Shown here piece by piece: positions 1-7,100 of a stretch of 8,530 nucleotides of DNA (positions within the stretch are counted from its first letter, which is position 1; each line of letters opens with the position of its first letter). Made by a program: the position numbers and the translations under genes. Below the pieces are notes generated by a model, which saw nothing but the letters and a program-made list of their open reading frames with translations, was not told the origin of the DNA and ran no database searches. The stretch is from an uncultured Solobacterium sp. (GTDB lineage: Bacteria; Bacillota_I; Bacilli_A; Erysipelotrichales; Erysipelotrichaceae). The stretch covers positions 1-8,530 of the forward strand of contig CALISH010000038.1 in NCBI GenBank assembly GCA_938041275.1, written 5' to 3'.

Positions 1-1553
1 CCAATGGATGGCTCATCCAATACATATAGAACACCTGATAGTCTTGAACCGATTTGGGTTGCTAGACGAATACGTTGTGCTTCACCACCAGAGAGTGTTC
101 CTGCCAAACGATCAAGTGATAGATATTCTAGACCTACATCCTTTAAGAAGGATAAACGATTGCGAATTTCTTTAAGTACTAACTCCGCAATCTTTGTCTT
201 TTCAACATCTAGTTTTAGATTGTTAATCCAATCTAGTGCTTTACCTACGGATAGTTGTGTAAACTCGCAGATGTTTTTATCTCCAACACGTACACTGAGT
301 GCTTCTGGGTTGAGTCTTTGTCCATGACACTTTGGACATACTGACTCTACCATGAAGGAGTGATACCATTCTTTACTCATAGAGCTGGTTGTTTCTACGT
401 AACGACGTTCAATCATATTTTTAATTCCTTCGATGAAGTCATTACGGTTATAACTATTACCGCCAGAGGAGGTGATGGTATAACGAATTGGCTCATCACT
501 ACCATAGAGAATTACTTCTAATTGTTTCTTTGTAAGTTCTTTGATTGGTGTATCTAGAGCAATCTTGTAATGTTTGAGTAAGACTGAGAATGTCTGCCAT
601 TCGATATTATCTGTACCGATAATATTCTTGTAGTAGCGAATACCGCCTTGGCGGATAGACTTAGAGCGATCTGGAATCAAGTTATCCACATCAACTTCTT
701 CTGTAATACCCAAACCATGACAGTTATCACAGGCACCAATTGGCGCATTAAATGAGAATAAACGTGGTTCTAGTTTTGGCACTGTAAAACCACAGATATG
801 ACAAGAGAAGTGTGTGGAGAAGTCTAATTCTTCTTCCCCATTGAGGACAATGGCATGTCCATCCGCAAGATTTAGTGCTGTTTCAATAGAATCATATACA
901 CGTGATCTGGATTCGTCTGTCTTTACAATACGGTCAATAACCACATCAATATCATGACGTTTATTCTTTTCTAATTCTGGTTCATCCTCCAACATCACAA
1001 TTTCACCATCGATGCGTACACGGATATAACCATCTTTTAATAGCTTCGCAAATACATCTTTGAAGCTACCTTTTTTATTTCTTACCGTAGGTGCAAGTAC
1101 TGTTAACTTACTACGATCTGGTAAGTCCATCACTTGATTGACCATCTCTGTAATAGTCTGTCCTGTGATTGGAATATTGTGATTTGGACAGTATGGTACA
1201 CCAGTTCTTGCGTATAGAAGACGCAAGTAGTCATAGATTTCTGTCACAGTTCCAACCGTAGATCGTGGATTGTTAGATGTTGTCTTCTGGTCGATGGAAA
1301 TTGCTGGAGATAATCCTTCAATTAACTCGACATTTGGTTTTTCAACTCCACCTAAGAACTGTCTTGCGTATGCAGAAAGGGATTCTACATAACGTCGTTG
1401 CCCTTCGGCGTAAATCGTATCAAAGGCAAGTGAGGTCTTTCCGCTTCCTGAAAGACCTGTCATTACTACCATTTTATTGCGAGGTATTTCCAAGGAAATA
1501 TTCTTTAGGTTATTCTCCTTGGCACCTCGTATTGTAATCTTATCTAATTCCAT
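1..1553 (-). CDS. uvrA: UvrABC excinuclease subunit A, C-terminal part beyond the left edge
   Basis: This is the ATP-dependent damage-recognition subunit of nucleotide excision repair, which loads UvrB at DNA lesions. The ATG at 1553-1551 begins a frame open to the window edge, 517 full codons, a little over half of the usual roughly 940 residues. Seen in order: Walker A of the first ATPase (GLSGSGKT, residues 33-40); a UvrB-binding and insertion region; a zinc-finger-like set of Cys251, Cys254, Cys275 and Cys278; a further CPKCHG at 406-411; the ABC signature LSGGEAQRIRLA from residue 487; and Walker B LDEPSIG with Asp513 at the very edge. The second ATPase half is not visible. The start is fixed by AGGAGGT at 1563-1569, ten bases upstream and inside the end of mutS. 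The start codon overlaps the mutS stop by one base, so the two genes are very likely co-transcribed. I see no frameshift or missing key residue in the visible part. Family assignment is certain. Confidence 0.97.
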   Translation of the reverse strand, partial: MELDKITIRGAKENNLKNISLEIPRNKMVVMTGLSGSGKTSLAFDTIYAEGQRRYVESLSAYARQFLGGVEKPNVELIEGLSPAISIDQKTTSNNPRSTVGTVTEIYDYLRLLYARTGVPYCPNHNIPITGQTITEMVNQVMDLPDRSKLTVLAPTVRNKKGSFKDVFAKLLKDGYIRVRIDGEIVMLEDEPELEKNKRHDIDVVIDRIVKTDESRSRVYDSIETALNLADGHAIVLNGEEELDFSTHFSCHICGFTVPKLEPRLFSFNAPIGACDNCHGLGITEEVDVDNLIPDRSKSIRQGGIRYYKNIIGTDNIEWQTFSVLLKHYKIALDTPIKELTKKQLEVILYGSDEPIRYTITSSGGNSYNRNDFIEGIKNMIERRYVETTSSMSKEWYHSFMVESVCPKCHGQRLNPEALSVRVGDKNICEFTQLSVGKALDWINNLKLDVEKTKIAELVLKEIRNRLSFLKDVGLEYLSLDRLAGTLSGGEAQRIRLATQIGSRLSGVLYVLDEPSI

Positions 1554-4072
1554 TACTTCTTTACCTCCTCACAAAGGTCACTTAACATCACCCAAGCCTC
1601 ACGTGGAGAAAGATTATCTGGGTCAACTTGTTTTAGTTTCTCCATCAAAGCTTCTGTACGTGGATCTTCCTTATGCATTTCTACCAACTGGTAGTTTTGT
1701 TGTACAACTCTCTTGGTTGATTCTAATTCCTTCTGTAAGTCTTTTGCCCGATTTAATACTGCATCTGGTAATCCCGCAAGTCTTGCGACATTAATACCAT
1801 AAGAATGACCAGCTGGGCCATCTGCCATCTTATATAAGAATGTGACTTCATCATTGTTTTCTTTGACGACCACATGCATATTCTTCACATTTGGAAGATT
1901 ATCCGAAATCACGGTTAATTCATGATAGTGTGTACTAAACATTGTCTTGGCATGAATACAAGTTGCAATATATTCAATCATTGCCTGTGCTAATGCCATA
2001 CCATCATAGGTAGATGTGCCTCGACCAATCTCATCAAATAAGATTAAGGATGCGGAGGTCGCTTCCTGCAAGGCAAGGTTAGCTTCTGACATCTCTACCA
2101 TGAATGTAGATTGTCCACTGAGGATATCATCCGAAGCACCAATACGTGTAAAAATCTTATCAAAGATAGGCATCATACAACTCTTTGCTGGAACGAAACA
2201 TCCCATCTGCGCCATGATAACGATTAATGCAGTTTGACGCATATAGGTTGATTTACCACCCATATTTGGACCAGTAATCAGTAAGATATCCTGGTCTTTA
2301 TGCATATCTGTAGAGTTTGCGACATACTTTGGATTCTTCATCATATCATCCAAGATTGGATGTTTCCCGCTTTCAATAAAGAGACGGTCTTCATCAAACT
2401 GTGGACGTACATAACCGTACTTGGCAGATACTTCTGCCATAGCAACCTGTGCATCGATCTCTGCCAAAAACTTACTTAACTTCTGTAGTTTTGGTAAGTA
2501 TGCACGGATTTCATCTAATATCATTTGGAATAATTGTTTCTCAATGCGAATCGCATTTTCTTCCGCGTGTAAGATTGCGTCTTCTTTCTCCTTTAATTCT
2601 GGAGAGATAAAACGTTCATTATTCGTTAATGTTTGACGGCGGATATAACCCCAATCATCTTGTACAGCTTGTGCAGCTGCTTTAGAGATTTCAATATAAT
2701 AACCAAAGACTTTGTTGTAGCCGATTTTAAGTGTCTTAATACCGGTTCTTTCTCTTTCCTTGGCTTCTAATTCCGCAATGAAAGTTCTACCGCTATGTTG
2801 AATCTTACGTGCTTCATCGAGTTCGGCATTATAACCATCTCTAAACATTCCACCATCACTAATCTGTACAGGTGGATTATCCACAAACGCATCTTTCAAC
2901 TTCTGATAGAGTTCCTGTAGAGGATCAACTTTACGCTTTTCATCAAAGACAGCCTCATCTAATGCCTGCATGATAGATGGCACTTCTGCTAAGGTCTTTG
3001 TCAAACGTTGACAATCTACCGCATTTGCCGTATTCATCGCACATCTAGCAATCAGTCTTTGTAAGTCATAAATATTGCTAAAACTATCACGTAATTGTTG
3101 TCTTTGCATGAAGTTTTGAATTAACCATTCCGTCTTATTAAAACGTGCTTCAATCTTTTCTCTTGAAACAAGTGGCTTTTCAATCCATTTACGTAACTGT
3201 CTTGAACCCATCGCAGACTTGCATACATCTAAAAATGACCATAGTGTAATTGCCTTACCATTTTCATGCAAGGATTGTACGAGCTCTAGATTCTGACGTG
3301 TCGCAAAATCCATGTATAATACTTCATCTTCACGCTCAATGCGTGTCACCTGTAAGTGACCTAGCATGTGTTTCTGGGTATTTTCCAGGTAGTTTAACAT
3401 TCGACCATATGCATGCATATCGTAATCTTTCAGAATACCTTCGGTTAGTGGTAGATACTCTTCTTTAATACGTATTTCATCACAATAAGAAATGACAATC
3501 TGCAGTTCTCTAAAACTCTTGAGTGTCTTTTCTTTAAAATCACTAGGTACTACAACTTCACGTACATTCGAACGCAATAAAGTCTGTAGTAATAACACAT
3601 CTTTATGTTCGATATTCTGTACATAGTTTTCACCAGTACTCATTTCTACAATCGCTAGAGAATACCCATATCCATAATCAGTAATCGCAGCTAAATATAC
3701 AGAGACTTTTTCATCAGAGATTTCTTGCATGACAGTCCCTGGTGTAATGACACGGATCACATCACGTGTAACTAAACCAACCGCTTCTTTTGGATCTTGT
3801 GTCTGTTCGCAAATCGCAACCTTAAAACCACGAGATACAAGTCTTGGGATATACGCAGCAGCCGCATGATGTGGAATTCCACACATCGGCACACGTTCCT
3901 CAACACCCGCATTCTTTCCTGTAAGTACAAGATCTAATTCTTTCGATGCAATCTTCGCATCATCAAAGAACATCTCATAGAAATCACCTATGCGATAGAA
4001 CAAGATTGCGTCTTCATATTCTTTTTTAACTGCTAGATACTGCTGCATCATTGGTGTATAATTTTCTGCCAT
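1553..4072 (-). CDS. mutS: DNA mismatch repair protein MutS
   Basis: This protein recognises mispaired bases and small loops as a sliding-clamp ATPase dimer and starts post-replicative mismatch repair. It has 839 residues, close to the E. coli and Bacillus proteins (about 855). The N-terminal mismatch-binding domain carries GDFYEMF with Phe31 and Glu33, the pair that stacks on and contacts the mismatch. Connector, lever and clamp regions follow. The ATPase domain shows Walker A GPNMGGKST (601-609), the TFMVEM signature near 656-661, Walker B with Asp680-Glu681 in LFDEIGRGTST, and the switch histidine His715 in STHYHE. A C-terminal helical tail follows the ATPase domain. GAGAGG at 4078-4083 sits five bases before the ATG. 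Downstream, uvrA starts on the overlapping TAATG. No mutL is visible, although mutL often follows mutS in Bacillota. All catalytic residues are present, so it should be functional. Confidence 0.98.
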   Translation of the reverse strand: MAENYTPMMQQYLAVKKEYEDAILFYRIGDFYEMFFDDAKIASKELDLVLTGKNAGVEERVPMCGIPHHAAAAYIPRLVSRGFKVAICEQTQDPKEAVGLVTRDVIRVITPGTVMQEISDEKVSVYLAAITDYGYGYSLAIVEMSTGENYVQNIEHKDVLLLQTLLRSNVREVVVPSDFKEKTLKSFRELQIVISYCDEIRIKEEYLPLTEGILKDYDMHAYGRMLNYLENTQKHMLGHLQVTRIEREDEVLYMDFATRQNLELVQSLHENGKAITLWSFLDVCKSAMGSRQLRKWIEKPLVSREKIEARFNKTEWLIQNFMQRQQLRDSFSNIYDLQRLIARCAMNTANAVDCQRLTKTLAEVPSIMQALDEAVFDEKRKVDPLQELYQKLKDAFVDNPPVQISDGGMFRDGYNAELDEARKIQHSGRTFIAELEAKERERTGIKTLKIGYNKVFGYYIEISKAAAQAVQDDWGYIRRQTLTNNERFISPELKEKEDAILHAEENAIRIEKQLFQMILDEIRAYLPKLQKLSKFLAEIDAQVAMAEVSAKYGYVRPQFDEDRLFIESGKHPILDDMMKNPKYVANSTDMHKDQDILLITGPNMGGKSTYMRQTALIVIMAQMGCFVPAKSCMMPIFDKIFTRIGASDDILSGQSTFMVEMSEANLALQEATSASLILFDEIGRGTSTYDGMALAQAMIEYIATCIHAKTMFSTHYHELTVISDNLPNVKNMHVVVKENNDEVTFLYKMADGPAGHSYGINVARLAGLPDAVLNRAKDLQKELESTKRVVQQNYQLVEMHKEDPRTEALMEKLKQVDPDNLSPREAWVMLSDLCEEVKK
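1563..1569 (-). promoter_or_regulatory. Ribosome binding site of uvrA inside mutS
   Basis: AGGAGGT on the minus strand lies ten bases before the uvrA ATG and within the last codons of mutS. Together with the TAATG stop/start overlap it decides the uvrA start and implies reinitiation or coupling by ribosomes finishing mutS. Confidence 0.85.
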
Positions 4073-4094
4073 ATTCGCCTCTCAAAACATATGT

Positions 4095-4105
4095 ATTATA
4101 GCATA
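4095..4105 (-). promoter_or_regulatory. Extended -10 promoter of the mutS-uvrA operon
   Basis: Read on the minus strand, TATGCTATAAT is a perfect extended -10 element (TGnTATAAT). The -35 region 17 bp upstream (GCAAGG) is poor, which is usual for extended -10 promoters. Transcription would start near 4088, giving a leader of about 16 nt before the ATG at 4072. A second TATAAT on the minus strand (4158-4163) lies within a 12-bp direct repeat of this region and could be a weaker upstream promoter. Confidence 0.65.
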
Positions 4106-4165
4106 GTTATATACATTCCTTGCGGTCTAAGACCAATGGGTATGCATCAAGATATGTATTATATT

Positions 4166-4193
4166 TATTGTTTCGACTATACTCGAAATAATA
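4166..4193. promoter_or_regulatory. Operator-like palindrome, copy 1
   Basis: The core TTTCGACTATACTCGAAA (4171-4188) is two TTTCGA half-sites around a near-symmetric TATA centre. Complementary flanks extend it to 4166-4193 with one mismatched pair. Its core is identical to copy 3, and its centre is exactly 40 bp from that of copy 2. No other copy was noticed elsewhere in the window. It is probably a protein-binding site, and it also lies upstream of mutS on the other strand. Confidence 0.75.
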
Positions 4194-4207
4194 TTAATTA
4201 TTACTTA

Positions 4208-4231
4208 TAGTTTCGAATATAGTCGAAACTA
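4208..4231. promoter_or_regulatory. Operator-like palindrome, copy 2
   Basis: The core TTTCGAATATAGTCGAAA (4211-4228), with perfect TAG/CTA flanks, forms a 24-bp palindrome with one imperfect central pair. Read on the minus strand it differs from copies 1 and 3 by a single base, so it is the same site in the opposite orientation. Its centre is 40 bp from both neighbours. Confidence 0.75.
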
Positions 4232-4234
4232 ATC

Positions 4235-4263
4235 TTGAAATTATTTTATATTTCGACTATACT
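4235..4263 (+). promoter_or_regulatory. Sigma-A promoter of the AAA ATPase gene
   Basis: TTGAAA (4235-4240) and TATACT (4258-4263) are separated by exactly 17 bp. The -10 is the centre of palindrome copy 3. The expected start is near 4270, giving a leader of about 18 nt with the ribosome binding site AGAAGG (4276-4281) six bases before the ATG. Confidence 0.7.
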
Positions 4264-4274
4264 CGAAATATAAA
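4245..4274. promoter_or_regulatory. Operator-like palindrome, copy 3, over the -10 box
   Basis: The core TTTCGACTATACTCGAAA (4251-4268) has six more complementary bases on each side, giving a 30-bp palindrome. The central TATACT coincides with the predicted -10 of the ATPase gene, and the site ends 13 bp before its ATG. A protein bound here would block RNA polymerase, which points to repression. Confidence 0.78.
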
Positions 4275-4287
4275 TAGAAGGTGCTAC

Positions 4288-5493
4288 ATGGAATATATTT
4301 TACGACAAAGTTATCTAAATGAAATTCAAAAATTTATTAATAAGCCTGTCACTAAAATATTGATTGGTATGCGCCGTGTTGGTAAATCTACAATATTGAA
4401 AATGATTTCTGAAGTCCTTTTAAAGGATATCCCAAGTGAAAACAAAATCTTTATGAATTTTGAAAGCTTGGAATTACTTAATATTCGAAATGCAGAAACT
4501 TTTGCCAAGCATATACAAGTATTCCTCAAACAAAATAATGACAAAAAATATTTCTTCTTTGATGAAATCCAAGTAGTTCATCACTGGGAAGAAGTTATCA
4601 ATGGTCTACAAGCAGATTATGATTGTGATATTTATATTGCAGGCTCTAATTCCACAATGTTGTCAAGTGACCTAGCCACTGTACTTGCGGGAAGATATGT
4701 TCAATTTGAAATCTATCCATTTACATTCAAGGAATTTATTGATTGTTATAAAGATTTGCAATTATCACAAGAAGAATACTTCACTAAGTTTATTGAAATT
4801 GGTGGTCTTCCTGCAGTGAAGCACTTTCAACTCGATCCAAATCCAAGCTATAGATATCTTTCAGATATCTATAATACCGTCTTGGTGAAGGATGTTTTGG
4901 AATATAATCAGATTCGCGATATAGATATTTTCAATCGTATTCTGTTATACACTGCTGAAAATATTAGTCATACTTTCTCAGCATTAAACATCCGAAATTT
5001 TCTAAAGAGCGAAGGTCGTAATGTCTCAGTAGATACCGTTTTAAATTATTTGAATTTTTGTATCAATGCATTTATTTTAAAGAAGGTGCCTCGCTACGAT
5101 ACGATTGGCAAAAATATTTTAAAAGTTGAAGAAAAATATTTCCTAACTGATCACGGCTTTAGACAGGCAAAAGGTTTCTCCAATACCAAAGACATTGAAC
5201 GTGTATTAGAAAATATTGTTTATACAGAATTATTACAGCGTGGATATACCGTTTATATTGGCAAAGTGAAGGATAAAGAAATCGACTTCATTGCAGAAAA
5301 GGATGGTAAACGTCTCTATTTCCAAGTTTGTTATTTGTTGGCAACAGCCGAAACACGTAAAAGAGAGTTTAAAGTCTATCACGAGATTTCCGACAACCAT
5401 CCAAAGTATGTCTTATCTATGGATACCATTGATTTTAGCCAAGAGGGATATATCCATAAAAATATCATCCACTGGCTGTTAGACAAAGAGTAA
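4288..5493 (+). CDS. AAA_14/DUF4143-type P-loop ATPase with degenerate nuclease-like C-terminus
   Basis: This 401-residue protein belongs to the large, poorly characterised family of solitary ATPases with an N-terminal AAA_14 domain and a C-terminal DUF4143 domain. Seen in order: Walker A GMRRVGKST (27-35); Walker B YFFFDEIQ with Asp92-Glu93; a sensor-like segment AGSNSTML near 118-125, then LAGRY with Arg136; YPFTFKEF (143-150); GGLPA (172-176); and a middle region that may be a winged helix (about 215-275). The C-terminus resembles a PD-(D/E)XK fold: Glu331-Ile-Asp333 is present, but the usual acidic-x-Lys position reads Phe-Gln346-Val, so nuclease activity is doubtful. There is no signal peptide or membrane segment. 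The gene has no partner, lies divergent to mutS, has its own promoter with three palindromes and ends at a hairpin terminator. It looks more AT-rich than mutS. Its role is unknown; DNA binding with autoregulation is my inference. Confidence 0.9.
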   Translation: MEYILRQSYLNEIQKFINKPVTKILIGMRRVGKSTILKMISEVLLKDIPSENKIFMNFESLELLNIRNAETFAKHIQVFLKQNNDKKYFFFDEIQVVHHWEEVINGLQADYDCDIYIAGSNSTMLSSDLATVLAGRYVQFEIYPFTFKEFIDCYKDLQLSQEEYFTKFIEIGGLPAVKHFQLDPNPSYRYLSDIYNTVLVKDVLEYNQIRDIDIFNRILLYTAENISHTFSALNIRNFLKSEGRNVSVDTVLNYLNFCINAFILKKVPRYDTIGKNILKVEEKYFLTDHGFRQAKGFSNTKDIERVLENIVYTELLQRGYTVYIGKVKDKEIDFIAEKDGKRLYFQVCYLLATAETRKREFKVYHEISDNHPKYVLSMDTIDFSQEGYIHKNIIHWLLDKE

Positions 5494-5504
5494 AGTATTC
5501 GTCT

Positions 5505-5537
5505 AAAAAAACACTTCAATATCGAAGTGTTTTTTTT
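5505..5537. terminator. Bidirectional rho-independent terminator
   Basis: The perfect inverted repeat has arms 5505-5517 and 5524-5536 around the six-base loop AATATC. The A-run on the left and T-run on the right give a U-tract in either direction. It begins 11 bases after the ATPase stop and lies about 16 bases past the stop of the convergent PTS-like gene, so it should end both transcripts. Confidence 0.9.
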
Positions 5538-5552
5538 GCTATCGCCAATTTT

Positions 5553-7088
5553 CTATATCACTGTACGTAATGAATTGATAATTCCTTTATGCAAGAAATA
5601 AGACTTTGCACCATAGAATAATGTATATGCATTTTCATTGTGTGTGATGCTAATTGAGCCAAGATCCATTAACTCTTTTTCATGCACGATTTCTTTATCG
5701 TATACCGTAATCACAAGTGACGTTGCATCAGCTTCTACATGTTTAATATTCTCTTGTCCACCAATCTGTTTGATGATTTGCTTTACCATCTTTTCACCTT
5801 CATCACGGATAATTAACCCTGTAGAAAGATGACGGAAGTATAGTCTTGTGGCTAAAAAATATATAATTGCGGAAATCACGCCAACAATCACGATGATGAT
5901 TACGTTACGATATAAACTTGTATATTTTAAATAGCTTAATAATTCTGGTAGTGTTCCTACCGTTGCAGTTACTGCATTTGTATCACTTGTAACATAACCA
6001 AGATTGACATGCAGTGTTGAAAATAACCCATATAAGAACCCATTATATCCAAGATGAAAGAAGAATAATAACGGACTTACCATAAACACCATAATTTGTA
6101 GTGGGATAGTCGTACCAGATATTAAAGAAATCAGTGTACCTACAATACAGAGTAGCTTGACTTTTGTGCGTTGTATCTTTGAAGTACCGATACTGTACAT
6201 CCCCCAGATCATTGCAGGAAGTGCAAAGATATTCATGACATAATATGGTGCAAACAATCTTCCTGCACCAGATGTAAGAGCTCCTGCACCTAACTGAGCT
6301 GTCCACACGTTTGCATCACCCACTATCGTAGCACCTGCAATATTTGTCCATGACCCGCCAGATGCCGTATACCATAGTGGTTGCCGAATGAGCGCATTCA
6401 AGTGAAATAGTTGTAGGAAACGATCTGTGATTCCATAAAGAATCATATTAAACGGGCTACCTAAATCAGAAGAAATATAGTTTACCAACCGTACAATAAA
6501 TAGAATACAGTATGGCCAAATCACACCAAATACTGCGCCAGCCAACAAACAATACACAACTGTTTTGAATAACGCATCTGTCTGTTTGACTGGGGATGAT
6601 TGCCCAATCCCATGATGATTATTCGTTCTACATGCGACATACGTTACCATCGTTACGATAATCGTTCCAATCATGCCACTTAATATTGGATAATGGGCAG
6701 AACCTGATAAGTAACTAACCGATGGAGATGCAGTACCAATATTGAATATCGCATTATATGCATATGATGGTAAAACTGGTGCTGGCACAAACATTATAGC
6801 GACATGGAATGCAAAATACCCAACTAGACCTGCACCTACCGTTACAGAACTATTTTTCTTCTGTGTTAATAGTCTTAATAAAATGAGTACTGGTGCATAC
6901 ATTAAGATAGTACGTGCGATAGTCCCTAATGATTCCCCTACCATGAAGACACCATCATTAGCGATGATGGTGACTAATCCATAAGATGGATGAAGAATCA
7001 GATTTGATATACCACATAGAAAGCATGCGAGCGCAATAACAATGAGTGGAAATTTCAAAATTTGAAAATATGAATGCATGTATTGCAT
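5553..7088 (-). CDS. Glucose-family PTS EIIC-EIIB-like membrane protein lacking catalytic residues
   Basis: This 511-residue protein has about ten hydrophobic segments (roughly residues 9-430) and a soluble C-terminal EIIB-like domain (about 435-511). Compared with E. coli PtsG, the layout matches the EIIC-EIIB order: PxW and VGD motifs, SGTTIP where PtsG has TGITEP, then GGQENI and YGAKS in the EIIB part. Key residues are replaced. The phosphocysteine of DACITRLR becomes Asp454 (EADATSLV), and both arginines of that motif are gone. The sugar-contacting Glu of GITEP is Ile328. The HH pair is Asn231-Ala232. It therefore should not pass phosphate to sugar by the known route. It could be a facilitator, a sensor or an adapted transporter. 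AGGAGG at 7094-7099 lies five bases before the ATG. nadK ends 12 bp upstream, so it is probably translated from the nadK message. The frame is intact, which argues against a pseudogene. Fold assignment is good; function is unknown. Confidence 0.8.
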   Translation of the reverse strand: MQYMHSYFQILKFPLIVIALACFLCGISNLILHPSYGLVTIIANDGVFMVGESLGTIARTILMYAPVLILLRLLTQKKNSSVTVGAGLVGYFAFHVAIMFVPAPVLPSYAYNAIFNIGTASPSVSYLSGSAHYPILSGMIGTIIVTMVTYVACRTNNHHGIGQSSPVKQTDALFKTVVYCLLAGAVFGVIWPYCILFIVRLVNYISSDLGSPFNMILYGITDRFLQLFHLNALIRQPLWYTASGGSWTNIAGATIVGDANVWTAQLGAGALTSGAGRLFAPYYVMNIFALPAMIWGMYSIGTSKIQRTKVKLLCIVGTLISLISGTTIPLQIMVFMVSPLLFFFHLGYNGFLYGLFSTLHVNLGYVTSDTNAVTATVGTLPELLSYLKYTSLYRNVIIIVIVGVISAIIYFLATRLYFRHLSTGLIIRDEGEKMVKQIIKQIGGQENIKHVEADATSLVITVYDKEIVHEKELMDLGSISITHNENAYTLFYGAKSYFLHKGIINSLRTVI

Positions 7089-7100
7089 ACTAGCCTCCTA

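Noticed and set aside
1277..1794. Two plus-strand open frames opposite uvrA and mutS
   Set aside because: They lie across the mutS-uvrA junction on the other strand and are explained by the coding pattern of these two certain genes.
4081..4231. LexA (SOS) box controlling mutS-uvrA
   Set aside because: The Gram-positive consensus CGAAC-N4-GTTCG is not present. AAAACATATGTATT (4085-4098) shares only the inner AAC/GT bases, and the TTTCGA palindromes have a different half-site.
4166..4274. Short CRISPR-like array (three repeats, equal 22-bp spacers)
   Set aside because: The repeats are 18-bp palindromes with the middle one inverted and slightly different, the spacers are AT-rich promoter DNA including a -35 box, and no cas gene is near.
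4166..4274. Terminal inverted repeats of a small mobile element around the ATPase gene
   Set aside because: All three copies lie on one side of the gene. The far side has only a normal terminator, and no target-site duplication was seen.
6043..6306. 87-residue minus-strand frame inside the PTS-like gene
   Set aside because: It is an out-of-frame shadow of an intact membrane-protein gene, Cys-rich by chance, with no start signal.
5553..7088. Pseudogene status for the PTS-like protein
   Set aside because: The frame is intact over 511 codons, with a strong ribosome binding site, a close operon position and normal hydrophobic segments. Only catalytic residues are changed.
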